Of a stretch of DNA of 64,000 bases, positions 57,398 to 64,000 are shown piece after piece. The translations under genes were made by a program, and so were the position numbers. Numbering within the stretch: position 1 is the first letter of the stretch; every line of letters starts with the position of its first letter. The notes beneath the pieces were generated by a model, which saw only the letters and a list, made by a program, of their open reading frames with translations, was not told where the DNA came from and ran no database searches. The DNA is taken from contig FCOD02000003.1 in NCBI GenBank assembly GCA_001544655.2, positions 186,001 through 250,000 on the forward strand, read 5' to 3'. This DNA comes from Caballeronia turbans (GTDB lineage: Bacteria; Pseudomonadota; Gammaproteobacteria; Burkholderiales; Burkholderiaceae).

Positions 57398-57910
57398 TCA
57401 GATTGGACGCGTGTCGTCCGGGTCGGCGGCGCGGCGCTGCGGCATCAGCAAGAGAAAGCTCGCGATCGGCCAGAGCAGCGCCTCGACGAATCCGTTGACC
57501 GGATAACTCCAGCCGGGGAACGCCGCGCCCGTCATCAGGCGGATGATGAAGGGCACGAGATGCGCGCCGACGAGGAGCGGCGCGACGACGAACATCTGCA
57601 CGGGCAGCGTCATCCACAACACGCGGCGGTGAATGGTGATCGCGCCGTACGAAAGAAGCGTGTAAGCCAGCGCGTGTTCGCCGAGCAGATTCGCGTTGTG
57701 CACATCCATCAGAATGCCGAGCATGAACGCGATGCCCATGCCGACCTTGCGCGGCTGATGCACATTCCAGAACAGCAGTACGAGCGCCACGAAATCCGGC
57801 ACGCCGATGAGCCGTCCCCACGGCATCAGGTTCAGCAGAAACGCAGCAGCCAGACTGAACGTGATGAAGTACGGATTGACTGGCTGGAGGATGTATTGCG
57901 GGCGGTTCAT
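57398..57910 (-). CDS. mreD: Rod shape-determining protein MreD
   Basis: A 170-residue inner-membrane protein with about five membrane segments: YFITFSLAAAFLLNLMPWGR, DFVALVLLFWNVHQPRKVGM, AFMLGILMDVHNANLLGEHA, ALAYTLLSYGAITIH and VQMFVVAPLLVGAHLVPFII. Its start overlaps the mreC stop (ATGA), so the two are coupled. It connects MreC to the rod complex; the exact biochemical role is unknown. Confidence 0.92.
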   Translation of the reverse strand: MNRPQYILQPVNPYFITFSLAAAFLLNLMPWGRLIGVPDFVALVLLFWNVHQPRKVGMGIAFMLGILMDVHNANLLGEHALAYTLLSYGAITIHRRVLWMTLPVQMFVVAPLLVGAHLVPFIIRLMTGAAFPGWSYPVNGFVEALLWPIASFLLLMPQRRAADPDDTRPI

Positions 57911-59040
57911 CGCGCGGCTCCCGAGGATGCGGGTTTCGGCGCATGCGCCTTCTTCGACGGCTTCGCCGCCGCGCCCGATGCCGCCTTGGGCGAGGCCGCT
58001 TTCGCCGGCGCAGCCTCAGCGGGCTTTGCGGGTGCAGCCGCCGCAGCCGCGGAGCCCGGCGCCGGAGCGGACGCGCCTGCCGCGGCCGAAGCGCCGCTCG
58101 CGCCCGCTGCCGCCGCAGCCTTCGGCGCGGCCTTCTTCTTGCCCTTGTTTTCCTTCGCTTCCTTCGCAGCCGCGGCCGCTTCGACTTCGATCGGATTCGG
58201 CGGCACGTTGACGTTGTAATGCAGCACGAGTAACTGACGCGCGCCACGCACTGCCGCAATCGGCACGCACACGACGCGCGCGAACGCCGTGTCGGCCTGC
58301 TTGTCGACGCGTAGCACCTTCGCGACCGGCAGTCCCGGCGGATAGATGCCGTCGAGACCGCTCGTGACGAGTTCATCGCCGGCTTGCACGTCGGCGCTGA
58401 TCGGCACGAAGCGCAGATCGAGCGTGTCGCCCTTGGGCGTCCCGTAGATCACGCTGCGCAAGCCGGTGCGCGCGATCTGAACGGGCACGGCCTGATCCTT
58501 GTCGGTGAGCAGCGTGACTTCCGATTGCAGCGGAAACACGCGCGTCACCTGGCCGATCACACCGTCTTCGGTGACGACCGGCGCGCCGTCCTGGATATTT
58601 TGCTGCGAACCTTTGCCGATCACGACTTTCTGCGTAAACGGATCGCGCGTGTCGTACTGAATTTCGGCGGGCGTTTCGTCGGTGGTGGCGCGCGATTGGA
58701 GATTGAGCAGCGCGCGCAGATGCGCGTTTTCGATGGCGAGCTGCGCCGCATCGCCGGCCTTCACGGACAGTTCCAGATTCTTGTTGGCGAGCTTCGCGTT
58801 TTCGCTGCGCAGCGTCGCGCTCGTCACGGCGAGATCGGCCGCGCCCATGAAGATGTCGCGCGGCACCAGCGCTGCGCGCTGCAACGGATAGAGCCCTGCG
58901 CCGAGCATTCCGCGAACGATTTCCAGCGTGCTGTAGCGAGCATCCGAAATGAGCAGGGCGATCGCGAGCACCACGAAGAAAATCAGGCGCGCGAGCGCGG
59001 AGGGGCCTTGCTTGAAAAGGGGCGGCGGACTGTATTCCAT
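57907..59040 (-). CDS. mreC: Rod shape-determining protein MreC
   Basis: A 377-residue protein. One membrane segment (ARLIFFVVLAIALLISDARY), a coiled coil (about 75-115) and periplasmic beta barrels (GDELVTSGLDGIYPPGLPVA, TPKGDTLDLRFVPIS). From about 285 a long Ala/Pro/Lys-rich tail replaces the usual short end (typical length 280-300), similar in composition to the tail of PBP2 in this operon. Bridges MreB and the peptidoglycan enzymes. Confidence 0.94.
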   Translation of the reverse strand: MEYSPPPLFKQGPSALARLIFFVVLAIALLISDARYSTLEIVRGMLGAGLYPLQRAALVPRDIFMGAADLAVTSATLRSENAKLANKNLELSVKAGDAAQLAIENAHLRALLNLQSRATTDETPAEIQYDTRDPFTQKVVIGKGSQQNIQDGAPVVTEDGVIGQVTRVFPLQSEVTLLTDKDQAVPVQIARTGLRSVIYGTPKGDTLDLRFVPISADVQAGDELVTSGLDGIYPPGLPVAKVLRVDKQADTAFARVVCVPIAAVRGARQLLVLHYNVNVPPNPIEVEAAAAAKEAKENKGKKKAAPKAAAAAGASGASAAAGASAPAPGSAAAAAAPAKPAEAAPAKAASPKAASGAAAKPSKKAHAPKPASSGAAR

Positions 59041-59127
59041 GGTCGGCGCCGAGGGCGTGAACGGATGGATCGATGCTGCAGGTTTTTTTTTCGCCGATGG
59101 CGAAGCCTGCCCTACGCAGTTTCGACA

Positions 59128-59152
59128 ACGGCCCGGACAGATGCCGGGCCGT
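59128..59152 (-). terminator. Hairpin between mreB and mreC
   Basis: ACGGCCCGG and CCGGGCCGT are a perfect 9-base stem with a 7-base loop, about 90 bases downstream of the mreB stop. There is no T tract. It may slow transcription, or act as an RNA end or stabiliser that keeps MreB more abundant than MreC and MreD. Confidence 0.45.
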
Positions 59153-59243
59153 GCGCCCGCCGCGTTATGCGGGTGCGTTTAGCTGTCGCGTCGAAGACCA
59201 TTCAGCCTCAAGGGAAGAAGAGCGATAGCCTTCAGCAGGGAGA

Positions 59244-60287
<1,044 letters not shown>

Positions 60288-60489
60288 TCAAAAATCCTGT
60301 CTCGCTGGGTGGCCGTTCGTCGCGAGGAGCGCCGGGGACGGCAGCGGAAAAAATAACGGTTTGCCCGGACGGCGAACGCTCGCCGCGAAGTGCAAATCCG
60401 GGAAGAAATCTACCGCAGAATGGAACGCCGTACGCAAACGTTTCTCACAATTCAATGATTCAGGGAGAAAGCCGCTGACAAGCCGATCC

Positions 60490-60524
60490 AGGGGTGAGTC
60501 GAACGTGTAATGATACCTTATAAT
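60490..60524 (+). promoter_or_regulatory. Candidate promoter in the mreB-gatC divergent region
   Basis: TATAAT at 60519-60524 is a perfect -10 element in the 375-base divergent gap. The -35 region (GAGTCG at 60496-60501, 17-base spacing) is poor. The A/T-rich patch 60505-60545 may also hold the mreB promoter on the other strand. The rest of the gap (60288-60489) shows no gene. Confidence 0.4.
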
Positions 60525-60662
60525 TTGCGGGTATCTATAGGAAAAGGATGGCACTTTTTGCCATCGCCAGGCCTGCTTCCGAGGGCTCCTTTCAATATCG
60601 TAACTGGCTGTCGCAGCGCAGGTTTTCGAATTGAGGCTGCCCACGCTTTCTCCGGTGATTCC

Positions 60663-60962
60663 ATGTCTTTGACCCTGACCGACGTAAAACGCATCGCGCA
60701 CCTCGCGCGGCTCGAATTGCCCGACCACGAAGCCGAACCCACGCTCGCGCGTCTCAACGATTTTTTCGGCCTTGTCGAGCAGATGCAGGCCGTCGATACG
60801 ACCGGCATCGAACCGCTCGCGCATCCGATCGAGCAGATCGAGGAAGTCGCGCTGCGTCTGCGTGACGACGCTGTCTCAGAGCGCGTCGAGCGCGAAGAGT
60901 TCCAGCGTTGCGCGCCTGCCGTGCAGGACGGGCTCTATCTCGTGCCGAAGGTGATCGAATAA
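60663..60962 (+). CDS. gatC: Asp/Glu-tRNA amidotransferase subunit GatC
   Basis: A 99-residue subunit that clamps GatA to GatB. ATG 60663 gives [41 protein letters not shown] and the end LVPKVIE are the family pattern. First gene of the gatC-gatA-gatB operon. Confidence 0.96.
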   Translation: MSLTLTDVKRIAHLARLELPDHEAEPTLARLNDFFGLVEQMQAVDTTGIEPLAHPIEQIEEVALRLRDDAVSERVEREEFQRCAPAVQDGLYLVPKVIE

Positions 60963-61030
60963 GGCGCTTCGTGCGCCCACCAAGTGACATTGCGCGCGGA
61001 TCGAATGCCCGCGCTCATCAGGGAACTGCA

Positions 61031-62524
61031 ATGCATCAAAAAAGCTTGACCGAACTGCGCGCGGCGCTCGACTCGAAGGAAGTCTCCGCGGTCGAACTGG
61101 CGCAGTCGTATCTGCAACGCATCGAGGGCGCGAAGGCGCTGAACGCGTTCATCGGCGTCGATCCCGAGCTCACGCTCGAGCAGGCGAAAGCCGCCGACGC
61201 GCTCATCGCCCAAGGCAATGCCGGCGCGCTCACGGGCCTGCCGATCGCGCACAAGGACGTGTTCGTCACGCGCGGCTGGGCCTCGACGGCCGGCTCGCAC
61301 ATGCTCGAAAACTACGCGAGCCCGTTCGATGCGACCGTCGTCGATCGCCTGAAGCACGCCGGCATGGTGTGCCTCGGCAAGACCAACATGGACGAGTTCG
61401 CGATGGGCTCGTCCAACGAGAATTCGTACTTCGGCGCGGTGAAGAATCCGTGGGATCCGAAGGCGGTGCCGGGCGGCTCGTCGGGTGGCTCGGCCGCGGC
61501 CGTGGCCGCGCGTCTCGCGCCCGCCGCGACCGGCACCGACACCGGCGGCTCGATCCGCCAGCCCGCGTCGTTCACCGGCATCACGGGCATCAAGCCGACC
61601 TACGGCCGCGTGTCGCGTTACGGGATGATCGCGTTCGCATCGTCGCTGGATCAGGGCGGCCCGATGGCGCAAACCGCGCACGACTGCGCGCTGCTGCTCA
61701 ACGCGATGGGCGGCTTCGACGAGCGCGACTCGACCAGCCTGCAGCGTGAGAACGAAGACTACACGCGCTATCTCGGCAAGACGTGGAACGGCGGGGACGC
61801 GGCCAAGCCGCTCGCCGGCCTGCGCATCGGCATGCCGAAGGAGTACTTCGGCGCCGGGCTAGCCGAGGACGTCCGCGCCGCCATCGACGCGGCATTGAAG
61901 CAATACGAAGCGCTCGGCGCGACGCTCGTCGAAGTGTCGCTGCCGCAGACCGAGCTCTCGATTCCCGTGTACTACATCATCGCGCCGGCGGAGGCTTCGT
62001 CGAACCTGTCGCGTTTCGACGGCGTGCGCTACGGACATCGTGCGGCGCAGTACAAGGATCTGCTCGACATGTACAAGAAGTCGCGCGCGGAAGGCTTCGG
62101 GCCGGAAGTGAAGCGCCGGATTCTCGTCGGGACGTATGTGCTGTCGCACGGGTATTACGACGCGTACTACCTGCAGGCGCAGAAGATCCGCCGCATCATC
62201 GCGCGGGACTTTCAGGAAGCGTTCAAACAGTGCGACGTCATCATGGGGCCGGTCGCGCCGTCCGTCGCGTGGAATCTGGGCGAGAAGGCCGACGATCCCG
62301 TGCAGATGTATCTCGCGGATATCTACACGCTTTCCGTGAGCCTCGCGGGTCTGCCCGGCATGAGCGTGCCGTGCGGCTTCGGCGCGGGCGCGAACGCGGA
62401 TCGCCCGGTCGGTCTGCAGATCATCGGCAACTATTTCAACGAAGCCCGGATGCTCCAGGTCGCCGACGCGTTCCAGCGTGCGACCGACTGGCACCGCAAG
62501 GCACCATCGGCATCGGGAGTGTGA
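61031..62524 (+). CDS. gatA: Asp/Glu-tRNA amidotransferase subunit GatA
   Basis: A 497-residue amidase that releases ammonia from Gln for transamidation. ATG 61031 gives [17 protein letters not shown]. The Ser-cisSer-Lys triad is visible: Lys75 (IAHKDVF), Ser150 (GGSSGGS) and Ser174 ([10 protein letters not shown]). It lies 68 bases after gatC and 2 bases before gatB. Operon logic: correction of misacylated Asp-tRNA-Asn or Glu-tRNA-Gln. Confidence 0.97.
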   Translation: MHQKSLTELRAALDSKEVSAVELAQSYLQRIEGAKALNAFIGVDPELTLEQAKAADALIAQGNAGALTGLPIAHKDVFVTRGWASTAGSHMLENYASPFDATVVDRLKHAGMVCLGKTNMDEFAMGSSNENSYFGAVKNPWDPKAVPGGSSGGSAAAVAARLAPAATGTDTGGSIRQPASFTGITGIKPTYGRVSRYGMIAFASSLDQGGPMAQTAHDCALLLNAMGGFDERDSTSLQRENEDYTRYLGKTWNGGDAAKPLAGLRIGMPKEYFGAGLAEDVRAAIDAALKQYEALGATLVEVSLPQTELSIPVYYIIAPAEASSNLSRFDGVRYGHRAAQYKDLLDMYKKSRAEGFGPEVKRRILVGTYVLSHGYYDAYYLQAQKIRRIIARDFQEAFKQCDVIMGPVAPSVAWNLGEKADDPVQMYLADIYTLSVSLAGLPGMSVPCGFGAGANADRPVGLQIIGNYFNEARMLQVADAFQRATDWHRKAPSASGV

Positions 62525-62526
62525 AC

Positions 62527-63996
62527 ATGCAGTGGGAAGTCGTCATCGGTCTGGAAACGCACGCGCAGCTTTCCACCGTCTCCAAGATTTTCTCGGGCGC
62601 GCCGACGCAATTCGGCGCGAGCCCGAACTCGCAGGCGAGTCCTGTCGATCTCGCGCTGCCCGGCGTGCTGCCCGTGATGAACAAGGGCGCCGTGGAGCGC
62701 GCGATCCGCTTCGGCCTGTCGATCGGCGCGCACATCGCACCGCGCAGCATCTTCGCGCGCAAGAACTACTTCTATCCGGATCTTCCGAAGGGCTATCAGA
62801 TCAGCCAGTACGAGATTCCGGTCGTGCAGGGCGGTCAGATCACGATCCAGGTTCCGGCCAACGAGAAGGCGGGCAAGGAAGCGTATTCGAAGACCATCAA
62901 CCTGACGCGCGCGCACCTCGAAGAGGACGCGGGCAAGTCGCTGCACGAAGACTTCGCGGGCATGACGGGCATCGACCTGAACCGCGCGGGCACGCCGCTG
63001 CTCGAGATCGTCACGGAGCCGGAAATGCGCAGCGCGGCGGAAGCCGTTGCGTATGCGAAGGCGCTGCATGGCCTCGTCGTGTGGCTCGGCATTTGTGACG
63101 GCAACATGCAGGAAGGCTCGTTCCGTTGCGACGCGAACGTTTCGGTGCGGCCGGTCGGCCAGAAGGAATTCGGCACGCGCGCGGAGATCAAGAACCTGAA
63201 CTCGTTCCGTTTTCTCGAAGAAGCGATCCAGTACGAAGTGCGCCGTCAGATCGAGCTGATCGAAGACGGCGGCACGGTGGTCCAGGAAACGCGTCTCTAC
63301 GATCCGGACAAACGCGAAACGCGTTCGATGCGCAGCAAGGAAGACGCGCACGATTACCGCTATTTCCCGGATCCGGACCTGATGCCGCTCGTGATCGAAT
63401 CGTCGTGGATCGAGCGCGTGAAGGGCGAAATGCCGGAGCTTCCGGCGGACATGCAGAAGCGTTTCGTCGATACCTACGGCCTCACGCCGTATGACGCGGG
63501 CGTGCTGACGTCGTCGAAAGCGATGGCGTCGTACTTCGAGGCGCTCGTGCAGAAAGCAGGTTCGGCACAAGCGAAGATCGCCGCGAACTGGATGATGGGC
63601 GACGTCTCCGCGCAACTGAACCGCGAATCGCTCGACATCAGCGAATCGCCGGTTTCGAGCGCGCAACTCGCGCTGATTCTTCAACGCATCGCCGACGGCA
63701 CCATCTCCAACAAGATCGCGAAGGACATCTTCCAGACGATCTGGGACGAGAAGGCGACGGACGACGCGGCAGCGGATCGCATCATCGAGGCGAAGGGCCT
63801 GAAGCAGATTTCCGACACCGGCGCGCTCGAAGCAATCATCGACGAAGTGCTCGCGGCGAACCAGAAATCGGTCGAAGAATTCCGCGCGGGCAAGGAGAAG
63901 GCGTTCAACGCGCTGATCGGCCAGGCGATGAAGGCGACCAAAGGCAAGGCGAATCCGCAGCAGGTCAACGAACTGCTGAAGAAAAAGTTATCCTGA
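62527..63996 (+). CDS. gatB: Asp/Glu-tRNA amidotransferase subunit GatB
   Basis: A 489-residue subunit that activates the misacylated tRNA with [23 protein letters not shown] at the start, [12 protein letters not shown] and HLEEDAGKS in the kinase-like core, and a C-terminal YqeY-like helical tail ([20 protein letters not shown] onward, ends in NELLKKKLS). The stop at 63994-63996 lies inside the window, so the gene is complete. Confidence 0.97.
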   Translation: MQWEVVIGLETHAQLSTVSKIFSGAPTQFGASPNSQASPVDLALPGVLPVMNKGAVERAIRFGLSIGAHIAPRSIFARKNYFYPDLPKGYQISQYEIPVVQGGQITIQVPANEKAGKEAYSKTINLTRAHLEEDAGKSLHEDFAGMTGIDLNRAGTPLLEIVTEPEMRSAAEAVAYAKALHGLVVWLGICDGNMQEGSFRCDANVSVRPVGQKEFGTRAEIKNLNSFRFLEEAIQYEVRRQIELIEDGGTVVQETRLYDPDKRETRSMRSKEDAHDYRYFPDPDLMPLVIESSWIERVKGEMPELPADMQKRFVDTYGLTPYDAGVLTSSKAMASYFEALVQKAGSAQAKIAANWMMGDVSAQLNRESLDISESPVSSAQLALILQRIADGTISNKIAKDIFQTIWDEKATDDAAADRIIEAKGLKQISDTGALEAIIDEVLAANQKSVEEFRAGKEKAFNALIGQAMKATKGKANPQQVNELLKKKLS

Positions 63997-64000
63997 TCGC

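Noticed and set aside
55345-57498. A 717-codon plus-strand frame opposite PBP2
   Set aside because: Antisense shadow of mrdA, which shows SxxK, SND and KTG motifs.

Overview
The window looks like the replication-origin side of the main chromosome of a Burkholderiaceae bacterium of the Burkholderia/Paraburkholderia/Caballeronia group. This rests on gene content and order: mnmE-yidC-yidD-rnpA-rpmH followed by divergent dnaA-dnaN-gyrB, GTP-type pckG, topB-dprA/def-fmt-htpX-rsmB-ntrYX, queC-queE-queD, and rodA-mrdA-mreD-mreC-mreB opposite gatCAB. High GC content and Ala/Arg-rich proteins fit as well. The genus is an inference; no rRNA gene is present.

Left end (1 to about 6.1 kb) is accessory DNA. 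Three minus-strand genes form a tightly coupled operon: a 1170-residue DEAH helicase with a DUF3883-like C terminus, a 173-residue protein I do not recognise, and a DUF1156-type adenine-specific DNA methylase cut by the window edge. It resembles the right-hand part of a methylase-plus-helicase anti-phage island. Next come a P27-type terminase small-subunit remnant read in frame with an AlpA-like regulator, and then a tRNA-Ala-like sequence with a defective 5' acceptor strand. I read that sequence as the attachment-site scar at the island boundary. Core genes begin at 6.18 kb.

6.1 to 11.2 kb holds small housekeeping or hypothetical genes (VOC protein, YaeQ, a LysE exporter with a SnoaL-like partner, an orphan soluble histidine kinase). 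11.3 to 22.2 kb is the origin-proximal block: mnmE, yidC, yidD, rnpA and rpmH on the minus strand from a clear sigma-70-like promoter, and dnaA, dnaN and gyrB on the plus strand. Only one perfect DnaA box is visible, so an oriC is not proven. Directly after gyrB lies an HNH endonuclease with a phosphorothioate-DNA-binding type N terminus.

23 to 34.6 kb is a mixed core region: AraC and LysR regulators, dbpA, a 14-TM-type MFS exporter, tRNA-Lys, a thioesterase-patatin-OsmC cluster, a hydroxyacid dehydrogenase and pckG. 34.7 to 48 kb holds topB, a thioredoxin-like gene and dprA (minus), then def, fmt, a second LysE gene, htpX, rsmB, a DUF4390 gene and an NtrY/NtrX-type two-component pair whose regulator lacks the AAA+ domain. 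48 to 53.9 kb holds tRNA-Phe, a lipoprotein clan GH-A glycosidase, the queuosine genes queC-queE-queD, an HpaI-type aldolase and a SEL1-repeat protein. 53.9 to 64 kb holds the elongasome cluster (rodA, mrdA, mreD, mreC, mreB) divergent from the complete gatC-gatA-gatB operon.

Most of the window is ordinary core chromosome. The best candidates for something new are the left-edge defence-like operon with its unknown middle gene, the tRNA-like boundary, the lone HNH gene after gyrB, and a small terminator-ended transcript candidate upstream of queC. All coordinates, motifs and domain assignments were read by eye; no database search was run.
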